From: Thuidium tamariscinum
Taxonomy: Eukaryota > Streptophyta > Bryopsida > Hypnales > Thuidiaceae
Length of the DNA: 64,000 nt
Direction of reading: 5' to 3'
Assembly: GCA_947034885.2 (NCBI GenBank)
Contig: OX344753.2
Location: 8,928,001-8,992,000, forward strand
The notes below the pieces were generated by a model. That model saw only the letters and a program-made list of their open reading frames with translations. It was not told the DNA's origin and made no database searches. Positions within the stretch are counted from its first letter, which is position 1; each line of letters begins with the position of its first letter. This document shows, one piece after another, positions 12,753-23,151 of this stretch. A program made the position numbers and the translations under genes.

Positions 12753-14130
12753 ATTATGACTAATGCTCTTTGGGGGCATTAGTCTCATTAGTCACAATTT
12801 ACTATATTAGCCACAACTTTTGTATGGGCAACTAAAACTTTCTAAATTTTTTTATACATGCTTGGCATGATGAGGGACACCTACTTGAAAATTTTCAAAG
12901 GTAAAGGACACTTTTAGAATTTTGTGCAATTTTTTGATGATTTCAACTTACAACCCAAACAGAAATAAAATTGGAGGTCACTTGTCCAACTTCGAATGTC
13001 AATATGCTTCACTAGGATGCATTGGAAGTATTTGGGGATTTTAAAAAAAATTGAAATTGAGAAGGATAGGAATTTGGGAGATATGCTCAATTGTGACTAA
13101 TGTGACTAATGCTCTTTGGGGGCATTAGTCACATTAGTCACAATTTACTATATTAGCCACAACTTTTGCATGGGCAACTAAAACTTTCTAAATTTTTTTA
13201 TACATGCTTGGCATGATGAGGGACTCCTACTTGCAAATTTTCAAAGGTAAAGGACACTTTTAGAATTTTGTGCAATTTTTTGATGATTTCGACTTACAAC
13301 CCGAAAAGAAATAAAATTGGAGGTCACTTGTCCAACTTCGAATGTCAATATGCTTCATTAGGATGCATTGGAAGTATTTGGGGATTTTCAAAGAAAATTG
13401 AAATTGAGAAGGCTAGGAATTTGGGAGATATGCTCAATTGTGACTAATGTGACTAATGCTCTTTGGGGGCATTAGTCACATTAGTCACAATTTACTATAT
13501 TAGCCACAACTTTTGCATGGGCAACTAAAACTTTCTAAATTTTTTTATACATGCTTGGCATGATGTGGAACACCTACTTGCAAATTTTCAAAAGCAAAAG
13601 ACACTTTTAAAATTTTGTACAATTGTTTGATGGTTTTGACTTACAACCCAAAAAGAAATAAAATTGGAAGTCACTTATCCAATTTCGAATGTCAATATGC
13701 TTCATTAGGATGCATTAGAAGTATTTGGAGATTTTCAAAAAAAATTGAAAAAGAAAAGGCTAGAAATTTGGGAGATATGTTCAATTGTGACTAATGTGAC
13801 TAATGCTCTTTGGGGCATTAGTCACATTAGTCACAATTTAGTATATTTGCCACAACTTTTGCATGGGCAAATAAAATTTTCTAAATTTTTTTATACATGC
13901 TTGGCATGATGTAGGACACCTACCTGCAAATTTTCAAAAGCAAAGGACACTTTTAAAATTTTGTACAATTGTTTGATGGTTTTGACTTACAACCCAAAAA
14001 GAAACAAAATTGGAGGTGACTTATCCAACTTCAAATGTCAATATGCTTCATTAGGATGCATTGGAAGTATTTGGGGATTTTCAAGAAAAATTGAAATTGA
14101 AAAGGATAGGAATTTAGGAGATATGTTCAA
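12753..14130 (+). repeat. Tandem array of about 347-bp units with hairpins (left arm)
   Basis: Four units start with the ATTGTGACTAAT motif at 12753, 13090, 13437 and 13784, with a last partial start at 14130; the period is 346-347 bases (337 for the first). Each unit opens with a perfect hairpin in units 2-3: a 23-base stem (ATTGTGACTAATGTGACTAA...) and a 9-base loop TCTTTGGGG. The rest of the unit has no coding potential. Confidence 0.9.
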
Positions 14131-14134
14131 TTGT

Positions 14135-14560
14135 CGGACCTTTGGCGTCCGCCTCGGAAGTCGTCGGCTGGACCTGGCGTTCGACAACCCCGCTATGCAT
14201 CTGCCCTTCCGATGTCCTCGTCCGCCTTGCCACCACCCAGCGTCCGCCCTGTCGACTTCGCCGTCCGCCCTGCCGAGTGCCGACCACCCTACTGACTTCG
14301 CCGTCCGCCCTTCCGACCGCCCAGTGTCCGCCCTTTGGCCCTCCCCGTCCGCCCTGCCGAGTGTCGACCGCCCTACTGAGTTCGCCGTCCGCCCTTCCGC
14401 CTGCCCAACGTCCGCCCTTTGGCCCTGCCGAGTGCCGACCGCCCTACTGACTTCGCCGTCCGCCCTAATGACCGAGTGGGCGTCTGACAAAGGTGTCCGC
14501 CCTGCCGACCGACTAACCTCCGCCGAAGACCGCTCAGATTTCAAGTCCAAACTCAACATC
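14135..14560. repeat. CGTCCG island 2 (inside left palindrome arm)
   Basis: GC-rich repeats of CGTCCGCCCT separated by near-repeated GACTTCGC blocks. It mirrors island 3 at 17724-18153. The open frames over it are repeat artefacts. Confidence 0.85.
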
Positions 14561-14645
14561 GGATTCCACAAGTGAAAACTTGACATTGGATTCCACAAGT
14601 CCAAATTCAACATTGGGTTCCTAGAAGTCATATTTAAAGCTTTAA

Positions 14646-15598
14646 CCCTTAAAGGACCGTCAATATACTTTCACCAAAAGCACTCCAAAAGACCAAAACT
14701 GCCATTTCTAGTACAAGTACCAAATTTTTTGGCAAAAAACTTTTTTTGACATATCTGAACGCAGGATATTGTATTATATAGTATCAAAAACATGTAGTAA
14801 GAATTTCAAACATTTCCACCGAGTGGATTGCAAGATATAAGCATTCAAATTAACTAAAATCATTTTTTTGACTCTGTGAAAAGCAAGGCAGGTGCACTTC
14901 ACAAGCTCACATTTCTATGAAAAAATGACCTAAATGGTGGTGCTTCTTTGGATTTGTTTTCCTAGACAAGTTGGGCACATGCTTGAAAATTTTCAAATCA
15001 TTTGGAATAGTATAACATATAGGAAAAAAATAGTAAGTATGTAGTAGTAGAGAATGATTAAACATACTAAATTATTTATAGTTGAAATATGGAATTGAAA
15101 ATTTCCAATCCCAAATTCTCAATGGTCGAATATTGAAATGTTGTAATAATGTATCTACATCCTACGATTTTATTTTTGTCCAAGAATATTGGAAATTGGG
15201 TAAGATAAAGGATTTTGAAGTTTATTTTTAGAGTAGAAAATCCAAAACTGACCAAAAACAAAAAATCCACATAACTTTTGACTCATTCATCAAAATGGAA
15301 TGATTCAAAACTTCACGCGTATACAAAACTCTAAAAAATCAATTTGTGGAATTCTTGTCTATGAAAAAAGTGATTTTCTCTGATCTGCATGAAATGCCCA
15401 GTTACGAAAAAAAGTAATATATTAGGCTATAACTTTTGACTTGTATTTTCAAATGTCATGAAAATTTGTTGCATATGAAAGATCTTCCTTGCCCCCACAT
15501 TCTATTCAAATTTCAGCGTCAAATATGAAAGTCCCCGCTCGTAGGTACCTGCCCAAAATTTCTATACATCCCAAAAAAACAGTGCGGTCTTTTAAGGG
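14646..15598. mobile_element. TTAA-flanked non-autonomous element (953 bp)
   Basis: Flanked by TTAA at 14642-14645 and 15599-15602. Ends are CCCTTAAAGGACCG and (reverse complement) CCCTTAAAAGACCG. TTAA duplication with a CCC start is the signature of piggyBac-type elements (Kolobok also uses TTAA). No transposase frame is present. The interior is alignable with 27820-28749 and 25926-27454. Confidence 0.75.
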
Positions 15599-15747
15599 TT
15601 AAAATGGGAAGTGTTGGAAAAAGCATCCAATGAACAATGTATGTGTGAAATTGAGTTTCATTATGCACATTTAAAGAAAGTAAGTCCTAAACCCTACACC
15701 CTATCCGAATAGCATCGACGTCCACTTCTGTAGAGTGTAGACAAGCC

Positions 15748-15784
15748 CAAACCCTAAACCCTAAATTCTAAACCCTAAACCCAA
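15748..15784 (+). repeat. Interstitial telomere-like repeat (AAACCCT)n
   Basis: About five units of the plant telomere heptamer (CCCTAAA), one degenerate (AAATTCT), in the spacer of the inverted repeat. A second short match (CCTAAACCCTACACCCT) lies near 15688. Confidence 0.8.
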
Positions 15785-16267
15785 GCTTCTTCATCATTTT
15801 TGTATTATGGGTGTCATACAAAATAATAAATAGTGAAAGTAAATTGATGAATGATCCAAGGATTCAACACATTATTAATTAAAAAAATGTATACACCCTA
15901 CTTTAATAGAAAAAATATATATTCTTTACATATTTCTAAATGCAAACTAGTAAGGGATAAAATTATTTGAAGTACACTCCTTTATATTCACATTCACAGA
16001 TTCACTTACATTCAAATGAAAGATTCAATAATTTTTCACATTTTCAAATTTTTTTCCAAGTATAATTGCATCATTTTCAAATTTGACTCATCCTCTTATG
16101 CAATCTTGAATGTCATCATCTTCCAACTGTAGAATTGTAGAAAGTATGGTGATACATTTTTCTAATTTGTTTAGAAGTTGAAATATTAGGCCCTTACAAG
16201 TTACAATTTGAGAGTTGAGAATGTCTTGCAATAAAATATGGTTATAAATCTCTCCCTATATTGTTAA

Positions 16268-17637
16268 CCCCTAAAGGACCAAGGCCATTTTTTTGTTACA
16301 AACCACTCAAAACTGCCATTTTTGCTGCGTTCACTACAAGAAAACCAAAAAAATACTTCTCTTGGGATCTAACCGTAGGATCTTGTACTTTATTTATCTA
16401 GGATAATGTGGTAAGAATATCAGATGACTTTGACCACCATTCGTGGAATTTTTTGGAACTATGGAGTATGGACCTTGAATTAAAATTTTTGAAGGAATTT
16501 GAAGAACTTAGAACTGAGTTGAAGGTCTAAGACAAAACTTTCAAGAAAGATAGGCTTGATTTTCATTATTCAAAAAATAGTTAAGTATAAGTAAGTCCAA
16601 GATTGAAAGAAAAACTAAATCATTAATAGCTCTAACATGGGATTGAAACACAATAATCTCAATGGTGAGATTGTTCTAGCTATTTTCAACCACCCGTCCC
16701 TTACTTTCAATATTTTGAGTTCATTGGATCATAATTGTTGCTCTTGGGCATCAATTGTGAAAAAAATTACATTCCATAAAAGTTAATCAAATTTTTTATC
16801 TTCTGAAGAAGTTTGTAAAAACGAGGATCAAATTTGAATTTCAGCCCGCAGGTACTAGCACAAATCAAATGTTTCCCCTGAAGGACCAAAAGTGAATGAT
16901 CCTCTAGGATTTCAAATTTCAATTGGAATTCCATTAAATTTGAATATTCCTTTCTCATGGGAGGTGTGTTATTATGTTCGGAACAATTTGAATCAGCTAA
17001 ATTTCAACTATTGATATTAACAATTTCCAATATTTAAGACTGGTATCATTATAATTTCCTAGAATTACAAATTCTTTCAAAAGAGATTAATTTATAATTT
17101 CTAGAAAAATAAAATCGTAAGATGTAGATACAGTATTACAGCATTTCAAATTTTCAACCATTGAGAATTTGGGATTGGAAATTTTCAATTCCATATTTCA
17201 ACTATAAATAATTTAGTATGTTTAATCATTCTCTACTACTACATACTTACTATTTTTTTCCTATATGTTATACTATTCCAAATGATTTGAAAATTTTCAA
17301 GCATGTGCCCAACTTGTCTAGGAAAACAAATCCAAAGAAGCACCACCATTTAGGTCATTTTTTCATAGAAATGTGAGCTTGTGAAGTGCACCTGCCTTGC
17401 TTTTCACAGAGTCAAAAAAATGATTTTAGTTAATTTGAATGCTTATATCTTGCAATCCACTCGGTGGAAATGTTTGAAATTCTTACTACATGTTTTTGAT
17501 ACTATATAATACAATATCCTATGGTCAGATATGTCAAAAAAAGTTTTTTGCCGAAAATTTTGGTACTTGTACTAGAAATGGCGGTTTTGGTCTTTTGGAG
17601 TGCTTTTGGTGAAAGTATATTGACGGTCCTTTAAGGG
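16268..17637. mobile_element. TTAA-flanked non-autonomous element (1,370 bp)
   Basis: Flanked by TTAA at 16264-16267 and 17638-17641. Ends are CCCCTAAAGGACCAAGG and (reverse complement) CCCTTAAAGGACCG. Its right 540 bp is the mirror of the left part of the 14646 element, whereas its left 830 bp matches the element at 37303. The similarity to the 37-kb copy also extends about 70 bp to the left of the TTAA. Confidence 0.7.
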
Positions 17638-19531
17638 TTAAAGCTTTAAATATGACTTCTAGGAACCCAATGTTTAGTTTTCACTTGTGAAATCCAATGT
17701 TGAGTTTGGACTTGAAATCTGAGCGGTCTTCGGCGGAGGTTAGTCGGTCGGCAGGGCGGACGCCTTTGTCGGACGCCCACTCGGTCGTTAGGGCGGACGG
17801 GCAAGGCCAAAGGGCGGACGCTGGGCGGACGGCGAAGTTAGTAGGGCGGTCGACACTCGGCAGGGCGGACGGGCAGGGCCAAAGGGCGGACGGCGAAGTC
17901 AGTAGGGCGGTCGACACTCGGCAGGGCGGACGGGCAGGGCCAAAGGGCGGACGGCGAAGTCAGTAGGGTGGTCGGCACTCGGCAGGGCGGACGGCGAAGT
18001 CGACAGGGCGGACGCTGGGTGGTGGCAAGGCGGACGAGGACATCGGAAGGGCAGATGCATAGCGGGGTTGTCGAACGCCAGGTCCAGCCGACAACTTCCG
18101 AGGCGGATGGGCCTGTCGTCGGACAACCCGAGGCGGACGCCAAAGGTCCGACAATTGAACATATCTCCTAAATTCCTATCCTTTTCAATTTCAATTTTTC
18201 TTGAAAATCCCCAAATACTTCCAATGCATCCTAATGAAGCATATTGACATTTGAAGTTGGATAAGTCACCTCCAATTTTGTTTCTTTTTGGGTTGTAAGT
18301 CAAAACCATCAAACAATTGTACAAAATTTTAAAAGTGTCCTTTGCTTTTGAAAATTTGCAGGTAGGTGTCCTACATCATGCCAAGCATGTATAAAAAAAT
18401 TTAGAAAATTTTATTTGCCCATGCAAAAGTTGTGGCAAATATACTAAATTGTGACTAATGTGACTAATGCCCCAAAGAGCATTAGTCACATTAGTCACAA
18501 TTGAACATATCTCCCAAATTTCTAGCCTTTTCTTTTTCAATTTTTTTTGAAAATCTCCAAATACTTCTAATGCATCCTAATGAAGCATATTGACATTCGA
18601 AATTGGATAAGTGACTTCCAATTTTATTTCTTTTTGGGTTGTAAGTCAAAACCATCAAACAATTGTACAAAATTTTAAAAGTGTCTTTTGCTTTTGAAAA
18701 TTTGCAAGTAGGTGTTCCACATCATGCCAAGCATGTATAAAAAAATTTAGAAAGTTTTAGTTGCCCATGCAAAAGTTGTGGCTAATATAGTAAATTGTGA
18801 CTAATGTGACTAATGCCCCCAAAGAGCATTAGTCACATTAGTCACAATTGAGCATATCTCCCAAATTCCTAGCCTTCTCAATTTCAATTTTCTTTGAAAA
18901 TCCCCAAATACTTCCAATGCATCCTAATGAAGCATATTGACATTCGAAGTTGGACAAGTGACCTCCAATTTTATTTCTTTTCGGGTTGTAAGTCGAAATC
19001 ATCAAAAAATTGCACAAAATTCTAAAAGTGTCCTTTACCTTTGAAAATTTGCAAGTAGGAGTCCCTCATCATGCCAAGCATGTATAAAAAAATTTAGAAA
19101 GTTTTAGTTGCCCATGCAAAAGTTGTGGCTAATATAGTAAATTGTGACTAATGTGACTAATGCCCCCAAAGAGCATTAGTCACATTAGTCACAATTGAAC
19201 ATATCTCCCAAATTCCTAACCTTCTCAATTTCAATTTTTTTTTTAAATCTCCAAATACTTCCAATGCATCCTAATGAAGCATATTGACAATTGAAGTTGG
19301 ACACATGACCTCCAATTTAATTTCTTTTTGGGTTCTAAGTCTAAGCCATCAAAAAATTGCACAAAATTTTAAAAGTGTCTTTTGCTTTTGAAAATTTTCA
19401 AGTAGGTGTTCCTCATCATGCCAAGCATGTATAAAAAAATTTAGAAAATTTCAATTGCCCATGCAAAAGTTGTGGCAAATATACTAAATTGTGACTAGTG
19501 TGACTAATGCCCCAAAGGGCATTAGTCACAA
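17101..19531 (-). repeat. Right arm of the 2.43-kb inverted repeat
   Basis: Reverse complement of 12753-15183. It holds the mirrored 347-bp units with hairpins near 18448, 18794, 19141 and 19488, CGGACG island 3 and the outer half of a TTAA element. Transcription across both arms would give a long, nearly perfect double-stranded RNA. Confidence 0.9.
17724..18153. repeat. CGGACG island 3 (inside right palindrome arm)
   Basis: Repeats of GGCAGGGCGGACGG and CGGCGAAGTCAGTAGGGCGG, the reverse complement of island 2 with small changes in repeat number. Confidence 0.85.
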
Positions 19532-19533
19532 AT

Positions 19534-20120
19534 GACAAAATTCCTTTTGCGGGGTCCTGAAAAATTCATGGCAGTTTTAATTAAAATCATGACATAGACA
19601 AATTGTGATTCAAAAATGTCATTAATCCCAAAAGGATCCCCCAAATGCACTTCAAAATACAAAATACTTGTCCCCAAAGGAATGTCAAAAATCAAAATCT
19701 TCATCATTAATTGTTTTTGAAGAAAACCAACTTGTCGATCTTTTTGTTAACTTTTTCAAGTAATCAAGTACATTGTTCCAAACTTTTATTGTAAATTTCC
19801 CCACCAATTGCAAGTTCAATGTGCCTAAAATTGCCCACTTTTTCAATTGTACGCTACTTGTACATGTTGCTTTTTGTAGCCTTTAGCAATGTACAAAGGG
19901 TGTACATTGCAGGGGTGGGCGTTTTCAAAGCCCTATGCCCTTTCAACTTCAAAAATTCATAACTAATTCCACAAAACTTCAAAAATTATAAAACAATTTC
20001 AGTTAGATGTCAACTCCACTTGTCTTTCAAAGGCAATTTACTGGAAAAAATTTTAAGACGTTTCCCCTCCCCAAAATTCAGTTTCAGCTCTTAAATGGTC
20101 AATTTATTGACTAGTTACCT
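19534..20120 (+). repeat. hAT-family internal segment, shared with 43655-43940 and 53340-53780
   Basis: It begins AAATGACAAAATTCCTTTTGCGG and runs through a TTAATCCCAAAAGG motif (19622) to CTAGTTACCTTATACGG. Nearly the same sequence lies at 43655-43940 (first half) and 53340-53780 (second half). It contains a short inverted pair around GTACATTG (near 19893-19905) and no coding frame. Confidence 0.75.
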
Positions 20121-20161
20121 TATACGGTGAAAAGTTTTAATTTTTTTTCAGACATTCTCAT

Positions 20162-20604
20162 CAGGGTCGATGCGGACGCCATCACGGACGCGTGGCGGAC
20201 GCGGTCGGTCAGAGTGGACGGCAAGATGCAGTCACGGCGGACGGGATCGCGGTCGTGGCGGATGCCAGCGGTCGGGGCGGACGCTGAGACAGGCGCAGCG
20301 AACGGGACCTCCAACGCCAGCGGTCGGGGCGGACAGGCGGTCAAACGAGACCTCCGATGCCGGCGGTCGGGGCGGACGCTGAGACAGGCGCAGCGAACGG
20401 GACCTCCAACGCCAGCGGTCGGGGCGGACAGGCGGTCGGACGGGACCTCCGACGCCGGCTGCCGGGGCGGCCGTCCGCCTCTGTTTTTTACCGGGCGCAC
20501 TAAATAAGGAAATTCAAATGTCACAGGACGTCCGCGGGGTGCCGGACGCTGGACGCTGGACGTCCGGACGCGAACGCGGACGCCCGAACGTCCGCACAGC
20601 CCTG
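20162..20604. repeat. CGGACG island 4 (right subterminal array of hAT-type copy 1)
   Basis: GC-rich array of GCGGACGC and GGTCGGGGCGGAC units. A CAGGGTCGATGCGGACG at its left edge looks like an additional TIR, perhaps a nested or rearranged end. It closes with CGTCCGCACAGCCCTG at 20604. Confidence 0.85.
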
Positions 20605-21333
20605 TATGTAAATAATACCATCATTGCACACACACGTGTACTGTAGGGACTGTAGATCAAAGGGTTTGACTGTCGACAATAGCCGAGAGGTCATCGTGCT
20701 CCACATACGGGAAGTAGAGTTATAAATCCTTGTGTCAATGTCCACGTTTGCCTCGATAAGTTTGAAAGAATAAGGCTTAACTTTAGTATCAACCATAAGA
20801 CCACAACATGTAATCGACTTAGATTGCGGTGGAGGAGGAGGAGGAGGGATGACTTGCCAGGTTAATGTGTGTACGTTAAAAACACCTCTCTCCTTAAAAT
20901 CCATTGGGTTATGACATAGGATTAATCCTTCCGTCTCAAACGGTGAAACATGTGGATCTGCTCTAGCGTCCTGGAACCACCTACTGTCATTGACAAGAAC
21001 TAGGGGAAAGTGGTGCGGCTTGATGCTGAATCGGCGAGAGGCAATGTCATAAGTAACAATCCCGTTCACGTAACGGAGCGCAATAGGATCAATAACCGGG
21101 GTGATATTGACAAACAAAGGCTTCGGCAGCGTTCTGAAGTTCAAGGCATAATTGTACCATTCCTTGCATACAAGGCGCAAGCGGAACAAATCACCTCGGC
21201 AGAGCTTGTCACAGATGAGCCGGAGAGGGATGTGGTCTTGTAGTTTGCCCCAAATATCTGCATTGGTAAGCTCCATATCTACAACGTACATTAAGAATAT
21301 ATGGTCAGCTTTGTGTAAGTACTCCAATTGCAT
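20605..21333 (-). pseudogene. F-box protein, 5' half (split by hAT-type element)
   Basis: The frame has an F-box near residues 20-60 (MELTNADIWGKLQDHIPL, DKLCRGDLFRLRLVCKEWY), followed by a C-terminal region of the F-box-associated/kelch kind (GLILCHNPMDFKERGVFN, LTWQVIPPPPPPPQSK). A start at 21276 (MELTNADIW) suits the family better than the upstream ATG at 21333. The frame is intact to GIIYI, where the hAT-type element begins at 20604. Past that point the frame reads only terminal repeat. The product would be an SCF substrate adaptor; as it stands it is truncated at about 243 residues. F-box identity is firm, substrate unknown. Confidence 0.85.
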
Positions 21334-21648
21334 GTTAGTTCAAATTTAGTTCAATTAAATTCATTTGTGAATAATCATCCAATAAAAATCAACTCAAATT
21401 AGAATTCAAAGTGCAGAAAAACAAATTTGCAATGCAGTGATAGATCAAGAAACATGTTGATACCGAGGAGCCGCAGACGAGGCGCATCCAAGAAACATGC
21501 ATGAATAATTGTGAATCACGATGCACAATTTTGATGCAATTACTGCGAGAACGTACACACAATGCAATTTAGAAACAGAGCTACCATCATGACGACTCCT
21601 AACCGTTCAATTGCTAATGCAATTTCAACTCACAGAGACGATAAACAA

Positions 21649-21975
21649 AATTTCTACTACAACCTGCTCACGTACCGCCCAATCTGCAACACTCAAAACC
21701 TCGAAGCTAGCCTTTGCGCACCTCACTTTTGACAATACTTGATTGACAGCAGACTGTACTAATTCAAAATGCAAGTAGGTCTAGATCGATAGAGCAACGC
21801 CATGAGTATCTCAAACTATTTCAACTACAACCTGCTCACATACCACCCGATCTGCAACACTCAAAACCTCGAAGCTAGCCTTTGCGCGCCTCAATTTTGA
21901 CAATACTCAATTGATAGTAGACTATACTAATTCAAAATGCAAGTAGGTCTAGATCGATAGAGCAACGCTATGAGT
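21649..21975 (+). repeat. Tandem duplication upstream of the F-box gene
   Basis: Two units of about 165-175 bp share AACCTGCTCAC.TACC.CCC, then CTCAAAACCTCGAAGCTAGC and AAATGCAAGTAGGTCTAGAT. It lies 5' of the F-box gene (minus strand), so it may sit in its promoter or leader. No coding frame. Confidence 0.8.
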
Positions 21976-22809
21976 AATTGAGTATCAAATTCAGTGAAGG
22001 AAGCATAGGAATTCGAAGTCAAAAACCAAATTCCTTGATGAGCCCAAGCCCGGGTTTAAAAGAGGAGAGTTCACTTCACGAAATTCAAATTCAAATGTTC
22101 CAATAATTTAGCACTCAACTCAATAGTTTAGATAGTTGAACTCAGTTGAAAGGAGTGAGAGTTAGCAATAGGGTAATTAACATTATAGGGGACATAACAC
22201 TAATTAAATTTCATGATAATTGTATTGAGTCTATATTCTTGAGGCAAGCAAATTGCAAAATCTTTAGAAAAATAAAAGTGGTGTTTTCATTGTTTCCTTT
22301 GTTGTGATGAAATTCTTTTGGTACTCTTTAAGTAACAAAAGAAAGTGACATACATTAATTGTCACTAATTAAATTGCAAAATTATAATAAGTCAAAACTC
22401 TTTGCATGGATAGATTGCAAAATCTTTAATTGTTTTTTATTTCTTTTGATGGAACCTCTTTTGAAGGCAAATAAAGATAAAATCCTTGAGATAATTTGAT
22501 AATATTTGTGAACTTCCTTAAGACCAAGTATTCAAATGAAAACAAAGGATGAACACAATGCAAACTAAAATGCATTTTCTCATCCGTCATTTTTTTAAAA
22601 GATTCTTGAACTAGTTCTTTATCACTAAGCGCTTAAGCAACCATATTTTGGTTAGTGCCTAACTTTGGGCAGATTTTTTGGATAGAAAACAACATTTTCC
22701 CAAATTATTATTATTATTTTTAAAACCTTGGGCTCTCTTTCAACATTTATATTCAAAACTAAAATCAATTTAGTCAAACAAAAATTATAAAAGAAATAGC
22801 ACAAAGACT

Positions 22810-23075
22810 AGCCCCTAAAAATCCAAGGGGTTTGGACAAAACACAAATGTATTATAAAATATAAATTTCCTATAACTTTTTTGAAGTCGTCATCAAAGAA
22901 GATAATGTAAAGCACAAAAAGTAGAAATTATCCATAGGATTAAAAGTATAAAAGTATTTTTAGATTTTTTTCGAAATGAATTTTGAAGATATAACTTCAA
23001 AAATTTACCAAATGCTTATATAAAGTCTAAACAAGTAGTGTTTTTATTACTAAATATTTGTCATTAGACATTTTT
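22810..23075 (+). repeat. Single copy of the ~290-bp repeat found in tandem at 48.5-49.7 kb
   Basis: It shares ACAAAACACAAATGT, ATCAAAGAAGA.AATGTAAAGC and GAAGATATAACTTCAAAAA with the tandem units at 48533-49690. Non-coding. Confidence 0.65.
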
Positions 23076-23151
23076 TATTTTTGAAGAAGTTTTTCTTGAT
23101 ATTTCATTGAGGTTCGGTTGTTGGAAGAGTGATTACTAAGTGATTGTAATA

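Larger units (their letters stand above)
12753..15183 (+). repeat. Left arm of a 2.43-kb inverted repeat
   Basis: The arm pairs with 17101-19531 in reverse complement, with coordinates summing to about 32,284 throughout. It contains the 347-bp tandem units, CGGACG island 2 and the outer half of a TTAA element. The spacer is about 1.9 kb (15184-17100). Differences between arms are mostly single bases plus one duplicated ~40-bp block near 14576. Confidence 0.9.
12279..20604 (-). mobile_element. hAT-type (Ac-like) element, 8,326 bp, copy 1
   Basis: Left end CAGGGTTGTGCGGAC, right end (reverse complement) CAGGGCTGTGCGGAC, flanked by perfect 8-bp duplications TATGTAAA, inserted in an F-box gene. 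The termini resemble maize Ac (CAGGGATGAAA), whose subterminal zones carry repeated transposase-binding motifs; here the subterminal zones are CGGACG arrays. Its right end matches the left end of copy 2 (44338) beyond the TIR, with a shared GTGACATTTGAA-like stretch. Its left end matches the right end of copy 2 (ATTACG..CAAAAT..CGGACGTCCGGAC). Copy 1 is therefore inverted relative to copy 2. No transposase is visible. The interior is a 2.43-kb-arm inverted repeat, TTAA elements and a family-specific segment (19534-20120). Confidence 0.9.

Noticed and set aside
12753..14130. Regularly spaced hairpins as a possible CRISPR-like array
   Set aside because: Units are 347 bp and nearly identical throughout, without variable spacers; the DNA is clearly eukaryotic.
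15748..15784. Chromosome end
   Set aside because: Only about five heptamers, embedded in an element and flanked by several kb of unique and repeat DNA on both sides.
20127..20524. F-box protein continuing into the island (DVRASAFASGRP...)
   Set aside because: That tail is transposon terminal repeat; the true continuation is at 12270 on the other side of the element.
20162..20604. A separate 443-bp hAT-type element starting at CAGGGTCGATG
   Set aside because: The 8 bases before it (ATTCTCAT) do not match those after 20604 (TATGTAAA); the latter match 12271-12278 perfectly.
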